The position numbers and the translations under genes are program-made. Shown in pieces: positions 1-13,148 of a stretch of DNA of 64,000 nt (position 1 is its first letter; every line of letters starts with the position of its first letter). The notes below the pieces were generated by a model that saw only the letters and a program-made list of their open reading frames with translations, was not told the DNA's origin and did not search any database. The stretch is from Liolophura sinensis (taxonomy: Eukaryota; Mollusca; Polyplacophora; Chitonida; Chitonidae), in assembly GCF_032854445.1 (NCBI RefSeq), contig NC_088298.1, positions 8,483,504 through 8,547,503 on the forward strand, written 5' to 3'.

Positions 1-1766
1 CACGAAACTCTTCGCGGTTTGTTTGCACAATAGCTGTCTGTTTTTTACAACTGTGGTCCGGGAAAAAATATCGTCCAGTGTGGTGAAAGTCAAGAGACAA
101 GTTAAAGTAGAGTTTCGGTCGCATAAGAGGATTAACAGGTAACCTCTGTGAGCCCAGAATGTCAAGAGGGTTTGTGTAAGGGTGGGGGGGGGGGGGGCAT
201 TTAGGGTCGAGAGGCAAGGCGCCTGTTGGGTCAACAAGCCCATTATGGCATTACTTAGATAGTCAAGTGTTTGTTGCAATTGTTGTTTCCAGACATCTGT
301 TATTCTTGCTGGAGGGTAAAAAAAAAATGCTGCACCGTCAAACTGCGAATTATCGACCTGGATGTAGAACTGACTTGAAGCACAGTGCTCTTGTGCCCGC
401 TGCGTCTGTCTCCCTCTGAATCGAATCGTGAGAGACGCCCAACGACGACTAACATAACTTTCCTATTAAAATTCCTCCGGCTCCCGCTGGGTCACGTGAC
501 CATCCACTTAACGACAGGTTGGGTGCAGTGGTAAAATGCGACGTTTGTCTAAAGACCTTGAAATTGTTCCATCAGAGAGGGATTACGTAAACCACAGAAA
601 CAATATCGGGAACGTGGAATTTAAAAGCTTCACAACCCTTGTGGCACAGGATCTTTTCGTTTTTGAATAAAGCCATTTTCGAAAGCCTTCCTCTCTCTCC
701 TTTGCAAAGACGCCGTTCGGACGTGTCCGCCATTTTTATTCGACCTGGCATTTCGAGCTTACACTTTTCGCTTTCAAACTCAACAAAAACTTGGTGTGAA
801 AGAATTGCTGACTGCAGATATTCCAAAGGGACCTTGTTAAATTGGAACAATTTAACGAACACTCAATATTTTTTACCTCCTATAGAGCCGGAAGTAATCT
901 TTCAAAGCTGCCTCGATGAGCAATTTTTTCCCCATCATCTCTCTCCGATACAGAAGCATTCATTGCTCTCTGCATTAGATTATGTTCTAACGTCATATAG
1001 AATTTGAGCTAAAACGAATCATTTTTTCAAGCCTTTCGTGCGGAAAACCATAAATAACATATGCCAAAATTTCGTGCAAAACATCTCGTCCTATTGTAAT
1101 GTATGGGCCATAATGCGGTTATTCCCCTTTTAGGTGCCGCTGTCATTGTTTAACGTGACAAGGTTAACATGGGACACTCGTGTAGGCTGATCCCAGCCTC
1201 AATTCAACACGACATGCGCAGATCCACGTAATGGCTCCAAATTACGCATTACCGCCAAGGGCTTGACAGCGTAGCTTATTGTCAGGGTGTTGAAGGCACA
1301 GGTCCTTGATCAAATTTAATTGTCATTTAGAGCTATGTTCATGTCACTCCACATCCCTGGGGATATAAAAATATTCCGGCTCGATCTGCTTAACACGTCT
1401 TCTAGAGGGTGCTCTTCCCTACAACCTCTGTCACACGTCACGTTTGCCTCTCGCCATAATTGTATTACTCCGCGTGATGAATGCAAATAGTCCCGCCATC
1501 ATCAACACCAATGCGATTATACCAGGCGCTGTTGGTGTTGACATTTCAACGGAGGTCGAAGAGCCGGTCGGGGCAATGTTCTTCAGTTATAGAACCCGTA
1601 TAATAGCACCGTTGTTTGTACTGTATTTTACATGTTAAGTACTCCCACCTTCATCCTTGAGGTGAAGTACCCCGAACATTTTCCCACAATAGCCGATATT
1701 TCCAACCGCTTTGCCGTCTTATTTAATAATAACGTGCGTGTAACTGTTATATTTTAATAAAACAAC
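1..1766. other. Non-coding stretch
   Basis: No coding exon is supported; the open frames (for example 639-1007) have no recognisable domain. It holds a run of 14 G at 184-197 and the E-box palindrome at 490. Confidence 0.6.
490..501. promoter_or_regulatory. E-box/CLEAR-type palindrome GGTCACGTGACC
   Basis: Perfect 12-bp palindrome around CACGTG. GTCACGTGAC is the known binding form for USF/TFEB/MITF-type bHLH-zip factors. Function here is only inferred from the motif. Confidence 0.4.
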
Positions 1767-1775
1767 TATTTCTTA

Positions 1776-2005
1776 TATTTATTTACTTATTTCATTGGTG
1801 TTTTACGCCGTACTCAAGAATATTTTACTTATATGATGGTGGCGGTGGAGAAACCCACGACCACCCGCAGGTTGCTGGCCGATCTTCCGACGTACGGCCG
1901 CTGAGGACGCCAGCATGAACTGGACTTGAACTCACAGCCGTCGCATTGGTGGGAGGCTCCCTGGTCGCTACGCTGCGCTGGTGCGCTAACCAACTGAGCC
2001 CCCAA
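1776..2005 (-). mobile_element. tRNA-derived SINE (core/tail family), near full length
   Basis: Read on the minus strand it starts with a tRNA-like head, GGCTCAGTTGGTTAGCGC (A-box type), then GAGTTCAAGTCC (B-box type), a conserved core (ctggc..cct..gcggccgtacg..ccagcaacctgcgg..tcgtgggtttc), and ends with cttgagtacggcgtaaaac, accaat and an (AAAT)-type tail. It is flanked by a perfect 9-bp target-site duplication TATTTCTTA at 1767-1775 and 2006-2014. Compared with the other copies it lacks about 35 bp in the core around the ccataatgctggccgcc segment. Such elements have no protein and depend on a LINE for movement. Confidence 0.85.
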
Positions 2006-3252
2006 TATTTCTTAAAGGTTTGTAATATAAATACATTATATATACAACGTAAGGACGTCTTCAGTCAAGTAATCATGCAAAATTAGGTAAATTAAACAGT
2101 AAATAAAATAAATTTCTATTAATAATGGATCTATATCCTCGCATATTTGCCACCAAGATCGAACGATCTCTATTTTTAAGAGATCAATTTTTGTCCGCGT
2201 TTTAATTAAAGACAAATCTATGCGAATTGAAGAGCACAGGACACACCCTGTTTGTGTTTGATTTAATTTTCCTGTAGTCTGGAATCGGCTTCGCTTTCCT
2301 TGTGACCTTTCAATTCACCATTGTCTGACATTCCCAGTGTACACTTTTTTTTCACTTTCCCATTTATATCGATTTGAACGAACATTCCACTCGTTCAAAA
2401 GAAACGCAAAAAAAAACAGGCTAGCTGATTTGCTTTCCATGGGCATGCTTATATACATGTATACCAGAGAATAGACACAGACGGTGAGAATATCTTAAGT
2501 GGAAGCTTGGTGTACAATCTCTATATTAGGTTATTTAGGCTGCGGCTTTAGATAAGGGCATTTTCCATGTATCTGGCGAAGGGCGGTAATTTTATGCAAA
2601 CGCTCTGATCTGTTAATCCGCTTATTATCCCGACCACCGATAACTGATATATGCCTGATTGCTCAGTACGACGTAAATAAATTAATAAAAAACAAATCTG
2701 TATTTAGACGTGGTATGTTTCTCGTTCTTGTTCCACTCAATTAATGCGGTGAGATGAAGTTCAAGATCAAATTGGTCGAAGCTCAAATTGATGTCAAATA
2801 TATTATGTTCATAATCAAGTGTTTATGTACCGGTATTTATTTTTATTCTTTCATATGCTTGTCGAACCTTTCCTCCATGGTAAATTGTTGTGGTTGGGTT
2901 TGCATGAAAACATCGATCTAGCATAGAAAAGAATGTCGGTAAACTACATTGTTCTAAAAAAATAGATAAAGTACAAAAAATGGAAAACGTGACCTCAGTT
3001 CCACTCCCCTTGTTAAGACTCTGCACAAATTCCGGGCAAACTGTTTACACGTTGTTCTTCTGATCTAGGGCAGCATTAAGCCTTCGATCTTCATAGAGAC
3101 CTTCCGGACCTTCCTATCTTTTTATAGGCTGCAATCACCATAGCCAATGAGCCTGCCATAGTCCGGGTTCGCATCTGATTATGAGCCGGTGAATAATTAC
3201 ACCCATACTTTCCTGCCCTCTATTGACCGGAGAAGTGCTCGATATTTGCTGA

Positions 3253-3262
3253 GTCACGTGAC
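3253..3262. promoter_or_regulatory. E-box/CLEAR-type palindrome GTCACGTGAC
   Basis: Exact 10-bp match to the bHLH-zip palindrome. No gene is recognised next to it. Confidence 0.38.
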
Positions 3263-3919
3263 GCAGTGCACTTTTGTCGTATTTCAGTCTCACGTTAAAG
3301 GATTGCATCTCATTCGTGAAGGACATACTTTAAAGATTTGGTTTATGATCCAGCTTAAGTTTTACTTCGTTTGTGACACGCCCTTCTATGGATAGCGTTG
3401 CGCATGTGTGAAATAATGACGACCACTTCCGCTAAAGTCTAAACATGGTGCTTGCAGTTTCGCTTACATCTGAACGGTGCTTAGAGACAGCATGCACCTT
3501 GTTTGTAGTTTGTTTACATGTTACCACCTATCCAAGCATTCCGCGCGTAGCTTTATCTGTTGGTCTATTGCTCTATAGTACTAGCTGTGAAGTTACACCA
3601 AAAGGCGGTATCGTCTGGCTTCTAGACGCGTCGTCAAGTGAATGCTTAATTTTAAAAGGTAGGATGTCAACATTTTGAATGCTAAGTGACGGAGCTACCC
3701 ATCTCCAGAATATCTCTACACACACACCGCCTCACAATAATTGCAAAGGCGATTATAGAAGTGAAAGGTTTTTAGAACATCGTTAAACACCTATCAAATA
3801 ACTAAAAAAAGTAAAGAAAATAACTAAACTGAAAGCCGCTGCAGGAGCAAGACTGAAAAATGACAATGTTTCTGTTCAAATTCACAAAATATACCTTATT
3901 CTTTATAACAAAATTTTTT

Positions 3920-3922
3920 AAT

Positions 3923-3953
<31 letters not shown>

Positions 3954-3992
3954 TTTCATTGTTGCTTAACGCCATATTCAGGAATTTTGATT
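3920..3992 (-). mobile_element. SINE tail remnant with long (TTTA)n
   Basis: On the plus strand a (ttta)n run of about 40 bp is followed by tttcattgttgcttaacg, ccatattcaggaa, the reverse of the family's 3' tail (ttcttgagtacggcg, taaaacaccaat, AAAT). Head and core are absent. The end is approximate. Confidence 0.5.
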
Positions 3993-6666
3993 CCAATTGC
4001 CACCACATACAAGTATGCTGTAAACTAGCCTATAACCTGTGTGAAATTAAGTACAATCAGTCGATACGCAAGTAAAATAAGGAACGATATTTTGGTTTCA
4101 AATTTCATATTTCTTTGACCAGAACTGCAGATCCATATGTTTATATGTATAAAAAAGAATACATGAAGCTGTCAGTCTTTGTCATACTACGTACGTCTTT
4201 TATTTTCTGAGCACGACGAACTCTTGTGTTGATTCAGCTTAATTGTGAGCCTAACTTGACCAGATTGCGATTAACACAAAGCCGTAAGTGAGCATCTGTC
4301 GTGTCCTACCCACCCCCACTCATGCCTTACTCTCCACACGTGCTAATCGGTAGCTATTTTACATCTGTCAAATCATCGTTAAGCTCCTCTTGGAGATGAA
4401 GCGTAACCGAGTAATGGGCGCTGGGAGGTGTTGAATACGAGATAACAAAGTATTTAATATTTAACAGTCTTGTTGGTTGATTGTGTTGCTCTGTTTCGCC
4501 CTCTGTCGGATCCGATGACTTAATTCACGACAGATTCTGTTTAAACTCACAACGCAGTTGTTTCAAATATCTGAATGTTAACACAGAGGAGTTGCAAACG
4601 AGTGACATGAGGTGCGTACATTTTTGTTTTTGGCTTTATTCCTGGAAACAAAAGGTCTAATTCTGTGTTTGGTTAATTGCTGTTAACATAAATGACAAAT
4701 GTTTGGATCAGTGACAGCTGACTGAAATCGAAACACCCGTGTAATGACAAGATTCCGTGGCCGGATTTACCATGGTGTGCTTTTACGTGGACCAGAGCGA
4801 TGTACTTCTAAACACCTTGTGTAACAAATACGCTAGCGCTATCTATGCTCCCCATTTTGAGAACTCTGTCTTACGCTACATTTTAGCTGCATGCGACAAG
4901 CAACTGTGTGTGACATGGCGGAGTTGTTGTTGTTACTCGTGTTGTTGTTGAGACGATCGTAGGGTGTATTTTTCTTTTGCGCATGTGCTTCTAGCTTTTA
5001 AACGCTCATCAGTTTGTCTCTTCTTTTTTCTGTTTTTTTTCTTACTACTGCTTACACCACTCTTTATATGTAGGTTAGGGCCATCATTTAATACAGGCTA
5101 TGCACGTAGCCGTAAATTCAAACATATCCCACTGCATATGATAATTAAAGGAAGCGGCAAAAGTGACATAGTAGACGGGACGACAGTAGCACTAACAGCA
5201 AACCAACTGCAATCCGCGGGCGTCTCTGGTAAATGTTGTATGGGCTTTCTGAACACGCATGATATTTGCTTGTTTAGGGTTAGCCCATCGCTTTTTCTCA
5301 TCCCGACGTTATCTCTAAATCTGTTAATTTGTACAGATCCGTGATTGCTATCGAGCATGGCATGTGGCAATTTGCTAGACTTGTTTTTATTTCCTTTCCC
5401 TTGATTATGTTTATCTAGATTTCATTTATATTCGTCTTAATAAAATTCCCAGTCACGATAGGCGCAGACCCACTGTACCCGTGCTGCCGTTTTATTTGGC
5501 CAAAAGCTCTTTCGGTCGCCTCTTTGCTTCAACAAACGTTGTCGTGAAAAGCTTATCATCACTTAGCATTCCCGATACGGCGCTTGTACTTCAACTAATA
5601 ATTAATTTAGGCTAAAGAACATTTAGCACGATTTCAAATCGTTCTGTTTGCACGTGATCCTCTCGTTACAACCATACCGGCATGCAATTCGCCACGCGAA
5701 CCGGAAATGAAGCTTCTAAGTTCGGATTAGGATCAGTTGTCTTTTTTCTTCTTCTTCGTTCTCTTAGAGCAGTGCATCAGAGCGCTGGGCATGCTGGAGT
5801 TTAAAGACAACATGTTAAGACAGGCATGTAAGCAACATCCACATTCCTCTCACCTTGCTCATTATGCATACTTTTGTGAAAGATAAAGTTTTACACTACG
5901 TCATACTGGACAGTACAGTGGAGTATAAGACTACAAGATACAGTGTAAAACAGAGTAGGTGACAACAGTATGATAGTTAGTAAATGGTCACATGTACCCT
6001 GTGAAATAATGACGCTAATTGACCTCAGAGTTTTATTTTAATTTCTTTCATGCTTAAATAGTAGCAAATTACATGCCTTCTAGTACAGTGGCTTCAGCGG
6101 TAAAAAAAAAAACAAAAAAAAAAACAGAGCATGGATGTTAAGTGTAAATATTTAGGAGTTGCAAGCTAGCATTGCTGATGATGTTGCTCCGCTTTTAAGT
6201 AACTTGTGAATCATCTGCGCCAAAGTGTTCTTGAGGTGATAAAGGAGGTAACGTATGACTGTACATAACATCGTTTGGAATGAAATGATGACTTACGGAT
6301 GGTTTCTGATGATAATACCACTTGCGTTGATTACGTTCTGGGGTTTCCAGCCAGGCCTGCAAGTCATGAATTAGTGAGTGGAGACTTTCTTGTATGAAAA
6401 AACTTTGATGAAAACTTATTGCAAGCTGACCTTTGGAAACCAAGCAGGGGAACAGTGTATACCATGTCCAACAACACTTTACATTTTCAAGCTGTATACT
6501 GTTGATGTAACTTGAAACCATGATCATTTCTTCATTCCTCAAATATGGTGTAACTCATGCACACTGACTATGATACTAAACAAAACAGCTGTGGTATGCG
6601 GCGCAAATGCCTACACCATCACTTATAGTATACACACCTGCACAGATGTTATTTTCGTTATGACTA

Positions 6667-6953
6667 GTCTTACGGTGGAGACCTCCGTGGCCGAGTGATA
6701 AGCGTGGTAGCGCAGAAGAATAGCTCAGCAGCATTTGACCGCCATAGTACATGTTACTGTGAGATAAAGTCCAGCTCAAACTGGCTTCGTCTCCGGTCGC
6801 ACGTTCTTGCAGCGACATGAAGAGTGTCGCAGACCTCCCACGGGCTATGCCCACTTTGTTAATACAAGTATGGTAATCGCTGTCGTATAAATGAAATATT
6901 CTTGAGTGCGGCATAAAATACTAATGAAATAAATAAATGGATAAATAAATAGT
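6667..6953 (+). mobile_element. tRNA-derived SINE, full length, diverged core
   Basis: The head carries a Leu/Ser-type A-box (ccgtggccgagtgataagc) and a B-box-like stretch near 6763-6775. The core is diverged, but 'ctggcttcgtctccggtcgcacg' and the tail 'aatattcttgagtgcggcataaaat' identify the same family as the copy at 15892. It ends in (AAAT)n. Flanks GTTATGACTA (6657-6666) and GTTATGGCTA (6954-6963) are a 9/10 target-site duplication, fixing both ends. Confidence 0.8.
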
Positions 6954-6963
6954 GTTATGGCTA

Positions 6964-9900
6964 AAGAACGTTGGATGCTTCAGTATGGTCGCGTTACAGG
7001 TGAAACCGCTTCCACTGCGACGCGGATGAAAGACTCCCGGCCATGTAATAAACAAAACTGATAAATGACTTAGGATCCAAACGCCGTCGACGTCGATGCA
7101 AATACAAGATGTGGGATACACAAAAGGGTACAGATATATTGTCACTCTTGGCACAAGTTCATACCAGATTTAATTGCTAATGCCCTTTTATACAATTGGC
7201 CTCCAGAAATTACCAAGTTTTTAAAGTGGTGAGTTTGTTACTGTGATTTCTGTGATATACTATGATATGAATAACAAATTTCGCAAAACTAACCTTTCTT
7301 CTTCCCGGATTCAGCTATTCACCTCAGCGTATGGACAGTCCACATTATCTGTCAGCAATAATGGCTTTTAAGCTGGCTGGAGATGTCTACATATTTAGGG
7401 CGTAAGATTAACATAGTGCTTACAAGACAGACTGTCCATTTTGGTTTTCCCAGCGACTATTTGCAAATTAAAACAGCTTCTGGAATCTTATCTCCGTGCC
7501 AATAAAAAGGCTTGGAATAATCGAAATTTGGGTTTTTGAGGGATGACCATTTTCGTAGGCCAGCTTACACGAGATTGGTCCTTATCACCCTCGATACGCC
7601 GGCCAGCTGTCGGCGAACATTTTTACATAATTGACTGAAAACTGCGACGATCAAAGCCTTCCACAGAGCAAACTCGGTCAATGTGTCCATTGGTGATAAG
7701 AGGGGAAAACTTGAAAGAATATCCGATAACGGAAGTCCACAGATGTCAGTCAAGAATTGAATGTATTCCAGCAATACGATTGGCTAACAACTGTCAAACC
7801 TCTCTGAGCCTCCACTCTTCCGCTTTCTTAAGCACCGACATATAAGGCCGCCTCTGTGATTTTAAATATTCGATTTTATCGCTCTTAAAGAACTGGCAAA
7901 AGTAACTACCCATTTGACACTGAGTGTTAGCCGACTTTACAATGAGAAAGACAGACCTTTGTCGCAAGAGTTTTTATTAACTTTTCAAAGAAACGAACAA
8001 CTTTTTGCCGGAAGTAGAATTTTTCTCACATATATAAATTAGGAGTGGAATCAGTCCGTTAAACATATTCCTGATGTATTTCCTTGGCTTACCCATTTTG
8101 ATGTGCATTTTAGTTTTCATGATGTCGCACAATATTCAAAACCATTCCAAACATGTTCAAGTTAACAAGGTAGCCAAAACAGGCTCATTTTCAGTCTGCA
8201 ATGGTTAATGTTTTGGGATGGGTAGGGGCTAGGGGGTAGTGGGGTAGAGATAGGTGAAGTAAGATGGAGTGGAGAGACTCCCTATTTTCCATAGAGAATG
8301 CATTCGTTTTCTTGGCAAAGTTTTGAATGTGTTCCTCAGATACCAGCGTTGCCAACTTTATGGGAGAGTCCGGTGAACAGATCGAGACTGTCATCGGTAA
8401 ACAAACGTACAGATTGCTTTTTCAGAACTTCTGAGAGACCTATTCGGTCAAACAGAAAGATCCTTATCACGTTCTGTGAAGAGGTTTACTCGGTGATCGG
8501 ATTTAGAGAGAATAAATCCAGCCGTCCTCGTCTAGTGGACCGTCTTAATATTGCCGGAGCATTTAGTCGAGAGACGATAGGTTTCCAAACGATTCGGTTT
8601 GAGTTAGTGTGTCGGAGTGGGTGAGGAGGTTGGTGGGGAGGAACTCAAGGCTTGATGTGGAGGGGGAGATTAGGGAATATCTGTTAGAAAGGACTTCGTT
8701 TGATGCACGACCGTTACAAAGAGGAATAGGGAATGAGATAGGGATAGACTTTGCTCTGTGTAGTCTATTGAATTACAGCGGAGGGACGAATACAGAGGGA
8801 GCTTAATGCTGACGTTGATCCTCACGCGATCGCGCTCGTTTTTGAGTCCGGTATATAGGTTAAACAGTCCGGTGTTTAATACAGGGAAACGAAACGACTG
8901 TTTTTCACATTTGAGAGACAGCTTGTCTAACAGAATCGAACAAGTGGACGAGACGTAACGCAATTTTACCGCGGTTCGCAATTTGGCAAATTTGATAACG
9001 GCTGGTGGCTTGTTTAAAGTCCGACCACAAACCGTCTCGATTCATTCCAGCTCATTAGCCCGTCTTCGTTTGATGATGTCCCCAAGGTGACCCAACATGT
9101 GCCAGTCCAGGCCGAATAGAGCTCCGCTAACCGGCTAGTTTGCGAGATTTCCCCTCTGACCGACCAAATACGCTCAATTACTGGCAACCCAACGCTGCTA
9201 TATTTAGTCAATCTCGCACACGGCGGACCCATGGCCATGTGACTGAAATCGAGGCTGTCGGTTGATAACAAAACCCCAGCGTATGTATTATTCCAGAGTA
9301 GTCTAATGTCGTTGGTAGTTCGTGCACGTTCCCATGTAAATAATAAAAGGTATTGTCCAAATCCAGCACTGATTAGCATCATTTAATCATCATTCATAAG
9401 CCGTGGGTGACCAATCATAAAACACCTGATTGAATATTCCTTAGTTTTCCTCGTTGCAGCAGCCAGGGTGAAAAAGTTTGGTTGAAACTTTGCTTAATTT
9501 AATTTAATCAAGAGGGACGGAATATTGTGCGATTTTTTTTTTTAACTTTCGGAAATTTGTTCTTTGACGTGCTGTAAACGACACTCTTCGAATCATTGTC
9601 ATACTAAATGTAACAGTTCTTATGTCGTCTTCAAAAACAAATTGAAAATCAGTTATTCTCTCGTTTGCAGATTGTTTTGTATACACTATTAACCACAATT
9701 GGCTTTTCTAACGAGCGTAAACTCTCCACTTTTCCGATGTCTTTCAGCAATCGTATATCGTTCCTAATGCTATGGGATGGTTAGAAATTTTCACCACTTG
9801 AACGCTTCGGAAACCAGCATTTCTTGCTTGAATCAACATCGAATATAGTTTCCGATTTATGGCGGCAACTTTCTTGTGAAGACCGATCGTATTTTCTTTG

Positions 9901-12760
9901 AAACTGGCTTGGTGTTTATCCTCTGTTCCGGAACTTATTTCTTTGAGACAGATGATCAAGCTGTGTCTTACATACGCTAGCATATCATATTTCATATTTT
10001 AACCAGCCGGAGCCGCCAGGGCTATTTGTCTCCCGCTGGCTTCTGAAGCAACATATAATGTACGTTTCTGAAGGCTTCACAGTTCATCTTTAGTGCACAT
10101 GCCGTCTAGCGTACTTTTCTCAAATGCTACACTGAGCACATAATAGCGCAAATTAAGGATCTGGGATCAAGATGTATTCACGTACAAACCTTTTGCGCCA
10201 GTGCGTGAAGAGACCCCTAAACCGATCAGTCACCAGAGATCTCATAAACTTGAGCACGAAGCATAACAACCGCCAAGTTGTCATATTCCGAAAACACTTT
10301 CCATTATGTCGTTAAGCTGGATATGCTCTTATTTCGGTTTTATGGTTTAGCAATATGATGGTTGTAACTTCATTAAAGCTGTACCTGGTTAATCTGGCCA
10401 TTTATCAGTGCCAGAGGTCTACAATTGCATTCAACCTGGGAATGATTCACCGACTTCGAGTTTGGAATTTAAATTGGATGTCTTCCGTGCTTCACTGAAT
10501 CCTGATGACTGTTTTACATTTTACTAGGTTTATTCATATTTTTTCTTGCATATTCCGTTTCGAACTGTAAGTATTTCAGTTTGTTCTGAAAATGGAATTT
10601 TGCAAATATCGAACTGGAACGCCCCTTCGTGGTTCACGGTGGTTTACGAATGTAGAACGCTTCCATTTCAAACTGTTCTTTAAGAGAAACGGTATACCGT
10701 ATAATGAGTGAGTTTTGCTGTCGTCAGAGATTTTGTTGCGTGTCTCCATCCATATCATATACATCCCTTACACTGACCTTGCTCTTTTGTTTGTTGTTTT
10801 TTTTTGGTTTTTTTTTTTGGGGGGGGGGTTTGTTTTGTTTTATTGTTGTTGGTTTTTTTAGTGGCGAAGGGGTGGAAAGGTGTTCTTTCTTCTTCAGTTT
10901 ACACTTTTTTACTTCAGAATTTTGTCAACTTAATCATTCCGGTCAACCGCTGCATACTATTTTTCCCTAGAAATTGATCCAATGCATAAAAATACGTGAA
11001 ACTTGATCAATGGTAGGAATGACAACGGCCTTTGCAATAAAACCCTAACCTTGTTTATTTCATCAGCTATAAATTCAGGATTATTCAAGGATTCAAGTAT
11101 GTTTTGTTACACAGTATAAACCAGTATATATTTATACTGATTTTCATTCTCATGTTTGTATGGAAATGTCTTTTATCTATCTTGCCAAAGTCATTTATGA
11201 TCCTTTCTGTGTCGTTTTCGGTTGATTTCGTTTCCCACGTCAGTGTGTAACTTTTAAGTAGACAAAACATCTAATATCCTATTCCCTTTCAAATCTTGCC
11301 TGTGTTATACACAAAAGAACAAGGCGCCTATGAGGGTGGAATAGTTTTCATCGTAACGTAACAGTTCCACAAGATGTGTTAATCCAATGTGACTAATACA
11401 TTGTGATGCTCAATCTACCGTATCATTGTAGACAAACACTGAATAAATACAATATGGGTATTCACTTGTGGATTCCTTCGATGTATAATCTCACAGGAGA
11501 AAAAAATGACAACTTAAACGTCATTTCTCGTCGAGAAAAATGACAAATTAAACGTCATTTCTCGTTTGACTATAACACCATACACAGGGTTTGTGCTCTT
11601 GGATACTTCTAAGCTGTAATACAAATAGTTCACTTGTAAATATGCAGCAAAAATGTCACGCTTTTACCACTTTAAATCAAGTGTCAAAATTTTGCTGGTG
11701 ATTTTATGTTTGTGTAGGGCATTTATCCGTAAAATACATAGGTTATATTTTCCCTTCTTGAAAACACAAAATGAGTGATTTTCTTGATACATGTCGGAAG
11801 GCGATCGCCAATACCCGGGTTGCTGGTGCAATTTTTGCTGCAGGATTACACCATTTGCTTATAAAAGGCGATTATTGCTTAACCTGCAGTAATTTCTTTA
11901 ACGCTGTATGGTTCATCACGGAAGAATTACGCGTCCTAATCCCTTAACCATGGAGTTGGTGATGCGTTTCCCAAGCGAAATTTGATCAAGGTAAACTAGT
12001 TAGTTGCCTTGTTTATAAGCACTAATCCGTTTGTGAGATGAAATTTAGGACTTTTGACTTGGCTTTGGTTAACAGTGCACCTCGATGAACCGATTCATGT
12101 ACGGTTCGTTGACTTAACGAAATGTGACCATTGGAAAAGGATTTGACCCCCGAATGACTTCTGTAAATTTGCCCTGCCAGCCTTCGTCACATGAAGCCGT
12201 TCTTTGAAAGATGCGAGAACCCTTAAACGAAATGAAGTGCTTGTAAGCTTGTTATGCAAATGGTCAGCGCGGACCTGCTTGAGAGCTTCCCAGTAATGAC
12301 ATTATCTATTATAGATTATGACGATTGTATGGTCAAACCTCATGAGAGTCCACGCCGTGGTCTTCCATGCAGGCATGGTCGTTATAGTTCAAACTTGACC
12401 AATTACAAAATCAGAGCCTTCGGTAAAGTATTGGCATCATCTGGTGAGAACTTCTTGGTCTCTTATATAAGACAAACTTGCCAAATCTACGGGCAATATT
12501 TCCTCAATCAGCGAGTTACTCTCAGAACGTCTTGATGACATAAACTCAAGACGAGCTTCTTCAGCGACTATCTACGTGCTGGAAACTCGTTTGGGAAGCT
12601 TCGGCATTTTAATGACCCTGCCAGGGGATGTGTTCATCTAAAGGATTGATTAAACATTTAAAGATGCAATCACTATTCTGAGATAGACTGTGGATTCCTG
12701 GCCTAGCTGCTAATCACTAGAGGTTTTGTGTGCCCAGGCCAATGTATGGAAGAACAAGCT
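6964..12760. other. Non-coding stretch
   Basis: Mostly unique sequence. The 8200-9400 part is richer in G and C and has several frames of 65-122 codons, none recognisable. A T-run followed by 10 G lies at 10797-10828, and the duplicated hairpin is at 11497. Confidence 0.55.
11497..11564 (+). repeat. Duplicated hairpin sequence
   Basis: Two copies (11497-11530 and 11533-11564) each read gagaaaaatgac, a 9-10 bp loop ending aaac, and gtcatttctcg. Each copy is an imperfect inverted repeat, and the right arm of copy 1 can also pair with the left arm of copy 2. Confidence 0.85.
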
Positions 12761-13148
12761 CCTTTTCCGCATGATCCACAAGTTATATACGGAGCTGAAT
12801 AATAATGCTGCTTAAAGCAGAATCTTCGTGAATACAGGCGGTGTTCTCCTGGCTGACCAGTGACGTCCCCTCCCCTCGGCAGTCTTTAAAACGTCTTCCA
12901 CCCAGGCGCTAATCCCGTCCAGCAGTCGTATGAACCAGCATTCGCTTCCTTTTCGAATGATGCAAAAGTAATATACGGAGCTGAATAATACTCCTGTGTA
13001 AAGAGGGTGTTCTGGATGACCTGTGATGTCCCACCTCCCCTCTCATGGATGACCTGTGATGTCCCCCCCCCCACCCTCTCCTCACTCAGCTGTCTTCAGG
13101 ACGTCTTCCACCCTGACGCCAATCCCGTCCACCAGTCGTACATACCAG
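12761..13148 (+). repeat. Tandem duplication, about 187 bp
   Basis: Shared landmarks recur in order: ccttttc(c)g(c/a)atgat at 12761 and 12948, tatacggagctgaataat at 12786 and 12972, acgtcttccaccc at 12891 and 13101, aatcccgtcca(g/c)cagtcgta at 12911 and 13121. The second copy holds an extra internal doubling of ggatgacctgtgatgtccc around 13014 and 13047. Confidence 0.85.

Larger units (their letters stand above)
2015..6656. other. Non-coding stretch
   Basis: AT-rich unique DNA with the SINE tail at 3920-3992, a T-rich/GTTGTT stretch at 4922-5045 and A runs near 6102-6124. Short frames here carry no family signature. Confidence 0.6.

Noticed and set aside
11497-11564. Bacterial-type attenuator or terminator
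   Set aside because: The hairpins are in animal nuclear DNA without a following U-tract or operon; only the structural oddity is reported.
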